In this document: positions 36,665 through 49,870 of the stretch, piece by piece | How positions within the stretch are numbered: the stretch's first letter is position 1 | Layout: every line of letters starts with the position of its first letter | Assembly: GCF_949987535.1 (NCBI RefSeq) | Contig: NC_080080.1 | Span: forward strand, 58,626,668-58,690,667 | DNA length: 64,000 bases | Direction of reading: 5' to 3' | Origin: Balaenoptera acutorostrata | Taxonomy: Eukaryota > Chordata > Mammalia > Artiodactyla > Balaenopteridae | Translations under genes and position numbers: made by a program | Notes under the pieces: generated by a model | The model's input: only the letters and a program-made list of their open reading frames with translations | Told to the model about the DNA's origin: nothing | Databases searched by the model: none

Positions 36665-36996
36665 GGTTTTTTTTTTTTTTTACTCTTTTTTTAAAATTAA
36701 TTAATTTATTATTTATTTATTTATTTATTTTTGGCTATGTTGGGTCTTCGTTTCTGTGCGAGGGCTTTTCTCTAGTTGCGGCGAGTGGGGGCCACTCTTC
36801 ATCGCGGTGCGCGGGCCTCTCACTATCGCGGCCTCTCTTGTTGTGGAGCACAGGCTCCAGACGCGCAGGCTCAGTAGTTGTGGCTCACGGGCCTAGTTGC
36901 TCCGCGGCATGTGGGATCTTCCCAGACCAGGGCTCAAACCCGTGTTCCCTGCATTGGCAGGCAGATTCTCAACCACTGTGCCACCAGGGGAGCCCC
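36665..36996 (-). mobile_element. CHR SINE, deletion subfamily
   Basis: Antisense copy with long T-rich tail (36665-36735) and the short body 'acaggctccagacgcgcaggc'. Flanks contain T-runs, so the duplication cannot be set exactly. Confidence 0.92.
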
Positions 36997-37009
36997 GGTT
37001 TGTTTTTTT

Positions 37010-37150
37010 TTTTAAGTAAAAAATTTTTAATTGAAGTGTAACACATACAGAAAAGCACACAAATTTTAACACCGGTATAGAGTTTGATGAATGTTTACAA
37101 AGTGGAAACACCCGTATAGCTATCACCAAGATCAAGAAATGAAACATAAG
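37010..37150 (-). mobile_element. Old L1 3' fragment, antisense
   Basis: 'aattgaagtgtaacacatacagaaaagcaca ... tttgatgaatgtttacaaagtg ... acacccgtatagctatcacc' is typical L1M 3' sequence read backwards. Confidence 0.55.
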
Positions 37151-37674
37151 GTTTGAATTTTGTGTAAGTTCACTTAGGTCTTGATTGGCTTCTTTTGAGT
37201 CCCTTTCAGGGCCGATTTCTATATATGCTAACTCAATAAATGTTTCCTCAAAATGGATAAATCATAATCACCAGTGCTTGTAATCAAAGAATTAATTCAA
37301 TCCTCTAAATAATAAATACAGAAATCTTCTGATTTTCATGATTTTTCTCTCATTCTAAGAAATATTCCTTAGAAAAAAGAAAGAAAGAAAAGAGAAAGGA
37401 TATGAAATGACCCTCAGAACCTTTTTGTCTTCCCACCATTTGTCAATCACCTGCCTGCTTTCAGTTCCCGTGTTTTGGGGTTTTCTTCATCTCCTTACTT
37501 TCTGCAGTGCTATTGAATAAAGCCAATGGCTTAATAATTATTTTTCTATATTTTGCTGTATTTTTACTTTTATGTTTTTACACAGAAATAAAGTTTTTAG
37601 AATTATATCGAATAATATCTATTCCGGTATGTTTTAGTAAAAGGTAATAGGTCTATGTTTTTTTTTTCCAAATA

Positions 37675-38149
37675 CAGGCATACCTCGGAAATATTGCAGG
37701 TTCTGTTCCAGACCGCCGCAATAAACAAGTACGAATATCGTAATAAAGTGGGTGGCATTAATTTTGTGGTTTCCCAGTTCGTATAAAAGTTATATTTACA
37801 CTATTCTGTAGTCTATTAAGTGTGTAATGGCATTGTCTTAAAAAACAGTGTACATACCTTAATTTAAAGCTACTTTATTGCTAAAAAATGCTAACCATCA
37901 TCTGAGCCTTCAGCAAGTAAATAGTAGTAACATCAAAGATCACCATCACAGATCACTGTAACAAACATAGTAATAATGAAAGTGTTTGAATTATTTCAAG
38001 AATTATCAAAATGTGACACGGAAACTTGCAGTGAGCAAATTCTGTTGGAAGAATGGCGCTGATAGACTTGCTTGACGCAGGGTTGCTACGAACCTTCAAT
38101 CTGTAAAACATGTAGTATCTGTGAAGTGCAATAAGACGAAGTATGCCTG
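37675..38149 (+). mobile_element. Tigger1 (pogo-type DNA transposon), internally deleted
   Basis: 475 bp joining both termini of Tigger1. It starts CAGGCATACCTCGGAAATAT, ends in the inverted GTATGCCTG, and has TA target dinucleotides on each side (37673-37674, 38150-38151). The transposase region is absent, so it moved as a non-autonomous derivative. Confidence 0.85.
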
Positions 38150-38196
38150 TAATTATTTTCTGTGTAATATATGTTCATGTTAAAATTTTGAAAATA

Positions 38197-38502
38197 GGGG
38201 CTTCCCTGTTGGCGCAGTGGTTGAGAATCTGCCTGCCAATGCAGGGGACACGGGTTCGAGCCCTGGTCTGGGAGGATCCCACATACCGCAGAGCAACTAG
38301 GCCCGTGAGCTACAATTACTGAGCCTGTGCGTCTGGAGCCTGTGCTCCGCAATAAGAGAGGCCACGATAGTGAGAGGCCTGCCCACTACGATGAAGAGTA
38401 GCCCCCACTTGCTGCAACTAGAGAAAGCCTGCACAGAAACAAAGACCCAACACAACCATAAGTAAATAAATAAATAAATAAAATTAAAAAAAAATTTTTT
38501 TT
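38197..38502 (+). mobile_element. CHR SINE, deletion subfamily
   Basis: Complete copy. Perfect 11-bp duplication TTTTGAAAATA at 38186-38196 and 38503-38513. It lies just downstream of the Tigger1 relic. Confidence 0.95.
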
Positions 38503-39884
38503 TTTTGAAAATAACAAAGGAAAGTATAAAGAAACTGAAAATCATTAATCCCACCACACAGGGATAACCACTTCAAACTTTATGATTTTCCAGATTTTTT
38601 TTCTATGAATATATACATCTCTTCTCCTTCACAAAATTCATAACTTCTGTCAGTTATGTATACTGCTTTTTTCTCACTTCAAAATCTTATGGCTTTGCAC
38701 TTCTAATCAGAAAACACATAATGAGAAATGTAAGTGAAATTAAACGTACGCGCTACTCCGTAGTATTTCACCTTGAGCAGTCGGCAAATGGTATAGAATC
38801 AGAGGAACTCTGCAGAATCAAAAAAAAAATTAAAAAAAAAAAAAGGCACTGTGAAGTTCTAACGGCCAACTCCTAGATGCAAACCAATTGAGCTCATCTG
38901 GTGACTATAAATCTCAATTAGGAGAATAGCTAAAGAACTTAGTGGATCTTTCAGAGATTGAAATTTTAGCCAGTTCCTCCACAAGCAACATATGGATCAT
39001 CCATTGTGTGTCACAGTTCTACAGAGAAGCTATACAATTTCTGAATTAAGTTTAATCTCTTATGGGAAGTTAATGAGACCATTTAAGAAATCATTTAAGA
39101 TATGAGCTAATAATTTAGATAGCAATCTGAGATTAATCTCTAGGCAAAGGAGCTCTCTTCTGCAGTTTATGGGTTTCTCTGCAATTGATAAACATGAAGC
39201 ATGGTTTCAAAGGTAACTGAATCTGTTCAAAAGTGAAGTTAATTTTGAACATGATAAATTCAGGTATCAAGACTTGTAACAGGGAAGAGAATGTGGTTGT
39301 AAAATTGTTATCTAAATTGTTGGGACTGAAATGAAGGCAAAAGCATACTAAACTTAAATCCTCTGACATAGATTTCTTGTAAATAAATCTCCAGGCAATC
39401 TTACAAACAGCTTGGAGATTGGTTTACTTTAAGAGAAATATTGAAAGGAAAATAGGAGATTACTTTAATAAATTTGAATTGGAGAAGGTAGAAACCATAA
39501 AGAAAATAAAAATGAAATGATTTATTTGACTATGTTAAAAAATGGTCTATACATTTACATTTAAAAATCTACAAAGCAAAAAGGTAAGATAACAGATAAA
39601 TGAAACAATGTTTAAAAGTTTTTGTATGTTTGTTGTATCACAAAGAAACACACTTTTCACTGATGGAGTTTTTGAATGTAATTAAGTTTGTTGGGCTTAA
39701 TTTATTCTGAGCCTCTGACCATACTGGCCAACCAACTTGTTTCTGGGTGGGAGATATGGATCTTGTAGAGGTAGGCCTTTGCAACTACATCAAATAACTC
39801 TAACAAGGTCTTTATTGAATACCAAAAATTATACTTCATCAGGGTGGCAAATAAATTACAAGGATGCAGGCTAGCACTGCTCAA

Positions 39885-40110
39885 GGGCATTCATGGCTTT
39901 AAAGACTCACAAATCTATGTTTAAATTCTGATCCTGCACTTGCTGGCTGGCAGGTTATTTACCTTTCTGACCCATAGTTTTTAATCTGTGAAATGGACAT
40001 AAATACCTACCACACAAAGGTTTATATGATGATTAAATAAGATAAGGTATATTAAGCCCTTGAGAGAGTACGTGGCATACAAAACATTTCTAAATACATG
40101 GTCACTACTA
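39885..40110 (-). repeat. MIR relic, antisense
   Basis: 'gatcctgcacttgctggctggcaggttatttacctttctgacccatagtttttaatctgtgaaatgg' and 'gattaaataagataaggta' give reversed MIR order. Confidence 0.65.
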
Positions 40111-40593
40111 AAATGCAATATTTCTTTGTGGCAGTCAATTAAGGAACAAACTATAAAAAAGAAGCATATATAATGAAGCTTAGGAGTATGGCTTCCACAG
40201 GACAACACTAAGGTAAAGTCTTCAATATCAAGTCAATTTTGTCTCAGTAAAAGTATAAAAGCAATGGGAAATTTTTACAAGAAAAGAAAAATAGAATTTA
40301 TAAAATATACTAGTGCATTCAGTGAACGTGTTCAGTTTCTGGAAAAAGTGAAATTGTTGTTATTCTAAAATAGAAATGAAAGCCTCTGAACTTTATGATT
40401 TTAGGTTTTGGACAGAAACAGCAAGCTAAGTCAGAGGTATGATCTTTTGCTTTATTCCTTAGGGATTCTCTGTCAAGAGAACATTTTCCAAGAAGGTTAG
40501 CATCTAACTGAAAGAAATTTAGGTGTGACACTGATAGACTTCATAGCAGGAGATGAAAGCTGTGAAGGGAAGCATTCAGCTAGAGAAGGAGAC

Positions 40594-40920
40594 AGAAGAC
40601 TGCAGCCCACATCTGACCGGCCACATGTTTCTGTAGGACTGGCAAGCTAAGAGGAGGGAGAAAGCTCTTACATTTTTAAATGGCTGAAAAAATATTTTTT
40701 CACGACATATTAAAATTATATGAAATCAAATTTCAGTGTGCATAAATAAAATTTTAGTGGAACGTAGCTACACTCATTAGTTTTATTGTCTATGGCTGCT
40801 TTCCCACTACAGTGGTAGAGTTGAGTAGTTGTGATAGAGACCTTCTGTGTGGCCCACAAAACCAAAAATATTTACTATCTGACCCTTTGCAGAAAAAGTT
40901 TGCTGACCACCGAGCTTGAG
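40594..40920. mobile_element. hAT-type MER element, family not assigned
   Basis: 'ttttagtggaacgtagctac ... tgtctatggctgctttcccactacagtggtagagttgagtagttg ... atatttactatctgaccctttgcagaaaaagtttgctgacca' is a common mammalian hAT MER repeat. A short relic of the same family is at about 54593-54640. Confidence 0.6.
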
Positions 40921-43900
40921 ATAAGCTTAACCGGAAAGCAATGTAGATGTATATTTTAATGATTTTGAAGTGCAGAAGGTCTTTCTAAGCACACAATCAA
41001 ATACAATGCAGTTGTTAAAATGATGTAGACCCATATGTTTATTAATATAAAAAGATGTTACTATATTTTTAAATGAAAAAGGGGCAGATTATAAACAAAG
41101 CACATAATATGACCACATTTTTAAAAATATAGAAATAGATCAACCAATTGATTGATGGATTGGAAATTGGAAAAGGTTGATAGTCTACAGATTTTGCCAC
41201 CTGTAGGTATGAACACGGAACCACCAGATCGTTGCCATTTGTACATAACTGATATAGTTATTTATCAGCATATGTCCCTGAAAACCAGTCCAGGATATAG
41301 ACATATCTGCATAAACATTATTTGGAAGAATATACAATAAATGTTAACATTTATTTGGTAAGATTGTGGGTAATTTTTCATGGCTTTTTTTATTTACTCA
41401 TACTTTTCTATATTTTTATATTTCTTAAACTAACAACATTATTACTCTTATAATCAGGAAAAAATACTGTATGTTTATTTGGAAAGAGAAATAAAGCAAA
41501 ACAGAAGAAATCAACCAACTAATCAACTAAATAGCACCATTTCCATAAATTGTGAAATAGAAATGATGTTTGTTTCCTAAAATAATAAGAAATGCTTTGA
41601 TTCTTAATTTTTATCATATAATTTTCTGACTAAAATACATGTTTATCAAAGAAAATTTGGAAAATATAGTAAAAAATTAAAAAAACTTCCTAAAAATTAA
41701 AATATTGGTATATTTATTTTTTACACAAAATTGGACACATTGTCCATTGTTTGTAGTTTGTGTCTTTATTTCTTAATATTTAGATAAGGTGATATACTAT
41801 TATATTACCAAATGTTCTTTGAAAACGTTATTAATGGGTAATAATAGTTAATAATAATAGTGAGCATCTACCATAATTTATTTATGCCTACATTCTTGGA
41901 AATATAGGGCTTTTTAAAATTCTTCTCTCCTATAAATAACACTTTGAAAAAGAAACTTGTATAAAAATCATCTCTGCTGTGGCTTAGTTTTCTGGGAGTG
42001 CATTTTGGGGGCATGAACGTTTTTAAACGACTCTTGAAACACATTACTTAGTTGCTTTCCAGAGAGCCTTTTCCAATAGTCCCAATCATCTCAACTTACG
42101 TCATACCTGACAATTTAAGGTATTATAATTTTTAAAAATAAATCATCCATTTTCTAGAATGTTTTAATTTCTGTTTGAAAACTAGTTACACTGATTTATT
42201 TTTGTATGTTTGCCATATAAATGACATTTTGATGGCAAGTGCTATTATCATAGAACTATACTGATGACAGTTATCTAATAAATAAATTATGGGCCAGAAA
42301 TTTTATTGAAAGTTTTAAAAAAAGGTTTTTTTTAACAATAGCTTTTTAAAGAAGAACTTTATCTATGACTCTTTTTTTCTGTATAATTTTTTTTTCCCAA
42401 AAAAGTGGTGGTGTTCTATTTGTCTATGAGATGAAAGTATTCTGGTCTTACAGTATTTTAATATCAGTTGGTAAAGTGGTATAGAGTTTTTAGTATTCAT
42501 ATTAAGCCTAGATCATAACCATTCTTCTACTAAATCATTAAGGATAAAAAGAACTATATTCAGTTTATAGCTCATGGTATTTGCCATTGATTCATATGTC
42601 TTTAAATTAACATTCAAAAGGATTTTTTATTTCTGTGGAATATTGTTCATGCAGTTAGTATGTGGTAGCATCAGGTAACTGCAGTGGCACATTTGTTTAC
42701 TTTTTTAAAAAAGTTTAACTTTTAATGTTTAGGCTTAGATGCTTTCATATACAATGAGTTAGAAATATCAAGGGGAAAAAGCTTTGCAAAGAAACACACA
42801 TAACTAACCTTTCTCACCAAATCTTAACGGCTACCAATCACCATTTAACATAACCCTGGTATCATTTCCAGTCTTAATTATAATGTTCCTTTCTACATTT
42901 CTGTACATCTTAGTATCACACAGTTCTTAGGTCAGCTTTTCTATCTCTACTTCATGCGGGCTACTAATACTAACTGAAACTCTTTCATGTAATTGAATCA
43001 ATGGCTTTGGTTGTCTTTTTTTTTAGGAAGCCCTGATCACCTAAGAATAGGACAACTTACAACTGGCTATTCTCTCATTTGACAAAAGTAAAAATCAGGA
43101 GAAAAAAGGCATGTGGAGCTCATCGTACACTGCAACCGTAGAATAACTTCCTAGTTAGTAGCACTATCCAAGTGTCATTGAACCACTCACTGTGATTCAC
43201 TCACCAGCAATTTCTAATTTTACAAATAATTGGAAAGAGAATGTATCAGAAATAGCTTTTAGGAAAAAATTTTTATTTATGTAGAGAACATTTTAAGACA
43301 TATTCAAATATTTTTACGAACAAGGATTTAATGGGTTCCACGATAATGGTCACATGAAGATCATTCCAATACACTAATGTGTATTAATTCAAAGAAGGGA
43401 TGTCTATCCATTTAAGGAAATCTAGATTTCAATAACAGTTAACAACAAAAAATGACAAGTTTTTTGTGTATTGAAAATTATAAATTATTTGCTACTAACT
43501 CTCCATATATATACTGTATTGGAAAAATTGGTTGGAACTGACAGGTAATTTCATAGCAAGTTCCTAAATATAGTCTTGGACCACTTCAATGTGTCTTGAG
43601 CAGGAACTACTATGAGTCATTTTAAAAGTCTTGGACGTAAAAGGAAAAAGTTTAATTGCACATAGCTTCCCCTGGTAAGAATGGGCACAGCACAGGAACT
43701 ACTGGTTACCTCCTGGCAAGAACAACTAAAAAATCAGCTGGGGGTTGGGCATGTGTGTTTCTTTTTTAAATGTTTTGGCATTCACCCAGTCCTGTAAGCT
43801 ATGACATTCCTGGGCAGGGTATGCTGGTAGTGGAAGTATTGATGGTTATTCAAATGACTGAATTCTCCACTCTACAATATGGAAACTGGCGGACTTTACC

Positions 43901-44154
43901 TCAAACATAAGTCCTCCCCCCTCTCCCTCACCACCTCCACCCCACATCTAAAATATTAGGTTAAGAATATAAATTACTTTAGGTCTTTCTTCCAGCAGGC
44001 ACTCAAAGAGAAGCTTAAAAAACCTTAACTATCCTGATTTTGGGGGTTGTATATAATGTTTATAGTTATCAACTTATAAATTTATACAAATTACAAACAT
44101 ATAAATAGAAAAACAAATAGCCTCTGTTAGAAGTTGGCAAGAATGAGGATGGTA
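40921..44154. other. Unique AT-rich sequence
   Basis: No gene or confident repeat. Parts of 41640-42150 may be old LINE sequence. Confidence 0.45.
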
Positions 44155-44166
44155 CAGTTAGGGATT

Positions 44167-44444
44167 GATTGATTGATTTTTGGCTGTGTTGGGTCTTCGT
44201 TTCTGTGCGAGGGCTTTTCTCTAGTTGCGGCAAGCGGGGGCCACTCTTCATCGCGGTGTGCGGGCCTCTCACTATCGCGGCCTCTCTTGTTGCGGAGCAC
44301 AGGCTCCAGACGCGCAGGCTCAGTAGCTGTGGCTCACGGGCCCAGTTGCTCCGCGGCATGTGGGATCTTCCCAGACCAGGGCTCGAACCCGTGTTCCCTG
44401 CATTAGCAGGCAGATTCTCAACCACTGCGCCACCAGGGAAGCCC
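44167..44444 (-). mobile_element. CHR SINE, deletion subfamily
   Basis: Antisense copy with a short tail (GATT)n. Perfect 12-bp duplication CAGTTAGGGATT at 44155-44166 and 44445-44456. It is the last CHR SINE before a 19.5-kb SINE-free stretch. Confidence 0.95.
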
Positions 44445-44839
44445 CAGTTAGGGATTTTTGTTTATCAATTAGCTTCACCGTGAAAAATTACATCTAGGAT
44501 CAAAGACAATTTGGTGTTTTTCTACTACCAATATCCAAACAAGCAATTGGCAACACTTTTAGACTTGGGGGAGAGTTCCTAATCAGAAGTGTGAGGTCAC
44601 AGATATCTCATCTTAAAGTAGGGTAAGAAGGTGGGTCTCGTCTTGAATGCCAACACTAATGGATTAGGAGGGACTGCCCATAGCACCTTGTGGAGATGGA
44701 TTCTAAGGCTGTGCTGGTGACCAGTGAGAAACACTGTTTTAAGCCATTAGCTCAGTCTGCCTCAAGCGTGGGAGCACAAGGTGGTGGCACACTTACCTCG
44801 TGTTTGCCATTCCTGACTTAAGACATTACTTGGCACACC

Positions 44840-45045
44840 CAGATTTGAATCAGAGTCTGTCGCTTAGTAGCTGTGATCACTTGGGCAAGTTATTTGATCT
44901 CCTTAAGTCTCAGTTTCCTCATTTGTAAATAGGAATAATAAAAATGCTTAATCTTACCGGGTTGTTTTAAGGATTAATAGATTAACGTTAGAAAATACTT
45001 AGAGTCTGGCACACGATAAGCACTCTATAAACAAAAGCTACTAGT
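44840..45045 (-). repeat. MIR relic, antisense
   Basis: 'gggcaagttatttgatctccttaagtctcagtttcctcatttgtaaataggaataataa' is a clear reversed MIR core with flanks. Confidence 0.75.
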
Positions 45046-45779
45046 GTTATTATTAATATGATCATCCATGAATGTTTTGAAATCAAGTCCGTGGTTTAAA
45101 AACTTTTTTTAAAGTACTGGGCCCTGAAAGCATAAACAAATAGATAAAAGTGAAGCTGCTGTAGAGCTTTGGCTGAAGGCCCAAGGGCCCTACCTACTCT
45201 GCATCGGCTAACCCCACTCAGAGGCATCTTCAAAGAACTCCTAGGATCCCAGAGCATAGTTTGAAAATCCCTGAAGAAGGTTATTTAGAAGTGAAAACAA
45301 TGCTCCTCTTTTGAGGTTTGCTCTGCATTTGTTTGCCAGTTAGGCTTTAATGAGAAAGGCCATAGTCAGGGCAAAATGGCCAAATTTAAGGCAGAGAGAA
45401 ATTCACTAGAAAGAAACTGTTCCTGGTGGTGAGGTATTAAGAATCAGGCAGTAAATTTACATGGTTACCATTAGAATAAAAAATATTTAATTGAGATTAT
45501 TTTTGGCAAATAAAATAGGATTAAAATTCACTTTCAGTGATTTCAAGGATAAATTGGATCCCTGGTTTCATATTTATATCTTAAAACATGGCTAGATTTA
45601 GTTAAAAGAATTTAGCTACAAAAAAGTAACTTCCAAGAGTCAGCCAAAGATCAGATGAAGGTACGCAAAGGGGCTAAAGTAGGAACTCAAAAGAGTGAGT
45701 GCAGAATGTGTGGAATACCTGTCAAGCACCAATGCAAACAGGGAAAAGAAATGTGCAAACAAAATGCTCACTTTAAAAA

Positions 45780-48700
45780 TTCCATGCAAATGGAAATCAA
45801 AAGAAAGCTGGAGTAGCTATACTCATATCAGATAAAATAGACTTTAAAATAAAGCATGTTACAAGAGACAAGGAAGGACACTACATAATGATCCAGGGAT
45901 CAATCCAAGAAGAAGATATAACAATTATAAATATATATGCACCCAACATAGGAGCACCTCAATACATAAGGCAACTGCTAACAGCTATAAAAGAGGAAAT
46001 CGACAGTAACACAATCATAGTGGGGGACTTTAACACCTCACTTACACCAATGGACAGATCATCCAAAATGAAAATAAATAAGGAAACAGAAGCTTTAAAT
46101 GACACAATAGACCAGATAGATTTAATTGATATATATAGGACATTCCATCCAAAAACGGCAGATTACACGTTCTTCTCAAGTGCGCACGGAACATTCTCCA
46201 GGATAGATCACATCTTGGGTCACAAATCAAGCCTCAGTAAATTTAAGAAAATTGAAATCATATCAAGCATCTTTTCTGACCACAACGCTATGAGATTAGA
46301 AATGAATTACAGGGGAAAAAACGTAAAAAAGACAAACACATGGAGGCTAAACAATACGTTACTAAATAACCAAGAGATCACTGAAGAAATCAAACAGGAA
46401 ATAAAAAAATACCTAGAGACAAATGACAATGAAAACACGACGACCCAAAACCTATGGGATGCAGCAAAAGCGGTTCTAAGAGGGAAGTTTATAGCTATAC
46501 AAGCCTACCTAAAGAAACAAGAAAAATCTCAAGTAAACAATCTAACCTTACACCTAAAGAAACTAGAGAAAGAAGAACAAACAAAACCCAAAGTTAGCAG
46601 AAGGAAAGAAATCATAAAGATCAGAGCAGAAATAAATGAAATAGAAACAAAGAAAACAATAGCAAAGATCAATAAAACTAAAAGTTGGTTCTTTGAGAAG
46701 ATAAACAAAATTGATAAGCCATTAGCCAGACTCATCAAGAAAAAGAGGGAGAGGACTCAAATCAATAAAATCAGAAATGAAAAAGGAGAAGTTACAACAG
46801 ACACCGCAGAAATACAAAACATCCTAAGAGACTACTACAAGCAACTTTATGCCAATAAAATGGACAACCTGGAAGAAATGGACAAATTCTTAGAAAGGTA
46901 TAACCTTCCAAGACTGAATCAGGAAGAAACAGAAAATATGAACAGACCAATCACAAGTAATGAAATTGAAACTGTGATTAAAAATCTTCCAACAAACAAA
47001 AGTCCAGGACCAGATGGCTTCACAGGTGAATTCTATCAAACATTTAGAGAAGAGCTAACACCCATCCTTCTCAAACTCTTCCAAAAAATTGCAGAGGAAG
47101 GAACTCTCCCAAACTCATTCTATGAGGCCACCATCACCCTGATACCAAAACCAGACAAAGACACTACAAAAAAAGAAAATTACAGACCAATATCACTGAT
47201 GAATATAGATGCAAAAATCCTCAACAAAATACTAGCAAACAGAATCCAACAACACATTAAAAGGATCATACACCATGATCAAGTGGGATTTATCCCAGGG
47301 ATGCAAGGATTCTTCAATATACGCAAATCAATCAATGTGATACACCATATTAACAAATTGAAGAATAAAAACCATATGATCATCTCAATAGATGCAGAAA
47401 AAGCTTTTGACAAAATTCAACACCCATTTATGATAAAAACTCTCCAGAAAGTGGGCATAGAGGGACCCTACCTCAACATAATAAAGGCCATATATGACAA
47501 ACCCATAGCAAACATCATTCTCAATGGTGAAAAACTGAAAGCATTTCCTCTAAGATCAGGAACGAGACAAGGATGTCCACTCTCACCACTATTATTCAAC
47601 ATAGTTCTCGAAGTCCTAGCCATGGCAATCAGAGAAGAAAAAGAAATAAAAGGAATACAAATTGGAAAAGAAGAAGTAAAACTGTCACTGTTTGCGGATG
47701 ACATGATACTATACATAGAGAATCCTAAAACTGCCACCAGAAAACTGCTAGAGCTAATTAATGAATATGGTAAAGTTGCAGGTTACAAAATTAATGCACA
47801 GAAATCTGTTGCATTCCTCTACACTAATGATGAAAAATCTGAAAGAGAAATTATGGAAACACTCCCATTTACCATTGCAACAAAAAGAATAAAATACCTA
47901 GGAATAAACCTACCTAGGGAGACAAAAGACCTGTATGCAGAAAACTATAAGACACTGATGAAAGAAATTAAAGATGATACCAACAGATGGAGAGATATAC
48001 CATGTTCTTGGATTGGAAGAATCAACATTGTGAAAATGAGTATACTACCCAAAGCAATCTACAGATTCAATGCAATCCCTATCAAATTACCAATGGCATT
48101 TTTTACAGAGCTAGAACAAATCATCTTAAAATTTGTATGGAGACACAAAAGACCCCGAATAGCCAAAGCAGTCTTGAGGCAAAAAAATGGAGCTGGAGGA
48201 ATCAGACTCCCTGACTTCAGACTATACTACAAAGCTACAGTAATCAAGACAATATGGTACTGGCACAAAAACAGAAACGTAGATCAATGGAACAAGATAG
48301 AAAGCCCAGAGATTAACCCACACACCTTTGGTCAACTAATCTATGACAAAGGAGGCAAAGATATACAATGGAGAAAAGACAGTCTCTTCAATAAGTGGTG
48401 CTGGGAAAACTGGACAGCTACATGTAAAAGAATGAAATTAGAATACTCCCTAACACCATACACAAAAATAAACTCAAAATGGATTAGAGACCTAAATATA
48501 AGGCTGGACACTATAAAACTCTTAGAGGAAAACATAGGAAGAACACTCTTTGACATAAATCACAGCAAGATCTTTTTTGATCCACCTCCTAGAGTAATGG
48601 AAATAAAAACAAAAATAAACAAGTGGGACCTAATGAAACTTCAAAGCTTTTGCACAGCAAAGGAAACCATAAACAAGACGAAAAGACAACCCTCAGAATG

Positions 48701-49610
48701 GGAGAAAATATTTGCAAATGAATCAACGGACAAAGGATTAATCTCCAAAATATATAAACAGCTCATTCAGCTCAATATCAAAGAAACAAACACCCCAATC
48801 CAAAAATGGGGAAAAGACCTAAATAGACATTTCTCCAAAGAAGACATACAGACGGCCACGAAGCACATGAAAAGATGCTCAACATCACTAATTATTAGAG
48901 AAATGCAAATCAAAACTACAATGAGGTATCACCTCACTCCTGTTAGAATGGGCATCATCAGAAAATCTACAAACAACAAATGCTGGAGAGGGTGTGGAGA
49001 AAAGGGAACCCTCTTGCACTGTTGGTGGGAATGTAAATTGATACAGCCACTATGGAGAACAATATGGAGGTTCCTTAAAAAACTAAAAATAGAATTACCA
49101 TATGACCCAGCAATCCCACTACTGGGCATATACCCAGAGAAAACCGTAATTCAAAAAGACACATGCACCCGAATGTTCATTGCAGCACTATTTACAATAG
49201 CCAGGTTATGGAAGCAACCTAAATGCCCATCAACAGACGAATGGATGAAGAAGATGTGGTACATATATACAATGGAATATTACTCAGCCATAAAAAGGAA
49301 CGAAATTGAGTCATTTGTTGAGACTTGGATGGATCTAGAGAGTGTCATACAGAGTGAAGTAAGTCAGAAAGAGAAAAACAAATATCGTATATTAATGCAT
49401 GTATGTGGAACCTAGAAAAATGGTACAGATGAGCCAGTTTGCAGGGCAGAAGTTGAGACACAGATGTAGAGAATGGACATATGGACACCAAGGGGGGAAA
49501 ACTGCGGTGAGGTGGGGATGGTGGTGTGCTGAATTGGGCGATTGGGATTGACATGTATACACTGATGTGTATAAAACTGATGCCTAATAAGAACCTGCAG
49601 TATAAAAAAA
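45780..49610 (+). mobile_element. 5'-truncated young L1 (LINE-1)
   Basis: An L1 lacking the 5' UTR, ORF1 and the first ~65 codons of ORF2, but retaining the rest of ORF2, the 3' UTR and an A-rich tail (about 49605). The G-rich stretch near 49490-49530 and the 'aataagaacctg' end match the 3' end of the fragment at 54815-54956. The left junction falls in endonuclease codons around 45775-45785. I found no convincing target-site duplication. The lack of stops over 3.6 kb implies a recent insertion from an active family. Confidence 0.95.
45888..49415 (+). pseudogene. L1 ORF2 (endonuclease-reverse transcriptase), 5'-truncated
   Basis: 1175 codons without a stop; the frame also reads open upstream to about 45780 (some 36 further L1-like codons), so the Met at 45888 is internal. 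Full ORF2p is about 1275 residues. Numbering from this Met: the endonuclease domain remnant keeps GDFN (46-49) and the catalytic SDH (His 132), but the N-terminal part with the early catalytic Asn and Glu is missing. The reverse transcriptase follows, with SPGPDGF upstream and the FADD active site at 602-605. A C-terminal Cys/His motif C-x3-C-x7-H-x4-C is at 1032-1049. The RT domain looks intact but there is no promoter, ORF1 or complete endonuclease, so it is dead as an autonomous element. Confidence 0.92.
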
Positions 49611-49641
49611 CAAAACAACTAATACTAAACTTTCATTGGGT

Positions 49642-49870
49642 TATTTGTATGGAAATATGTTAATGTAAATGTTTCGGACATTACATGAAATTTCTAAAAA
49701 TCTTATATTTGTATTTGTATGGAAATATGTATGGAAATATGTTAATATAAATGTTTCAGACATTACATGAAATTTCTAAAAATCTTATATTTGTATTTGT
49801 ATGGAAATATGTATGGAAATATGTTAATATAAATGTTTCAGACATTACAGGAAACTTCTAAAAATCTTAT
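49642..49870 (+). repeat. 82-bp tandem repeat, about 2.8 copies
   Basis: The phrase 'gtttc(g/a)gacattaca' recurs at 49671, 49753 and 49835, exactly 82 bp apart. Copies 2 and 3 also contain an inner 12-bp duplication 'tatggaaatatg'. It begins about 30 bp after the L1 tail. Confidence 0.85.

Noticed and set aside
313..44444. tRNA-like A/B boxes
   Set aside because: All belong to tRNA-derived SINEs; none folds as a complete tRNA gene.
46042..49618. Antisense open frames within the L1
   Set aside because: Shadows of ORF2; no independent support.
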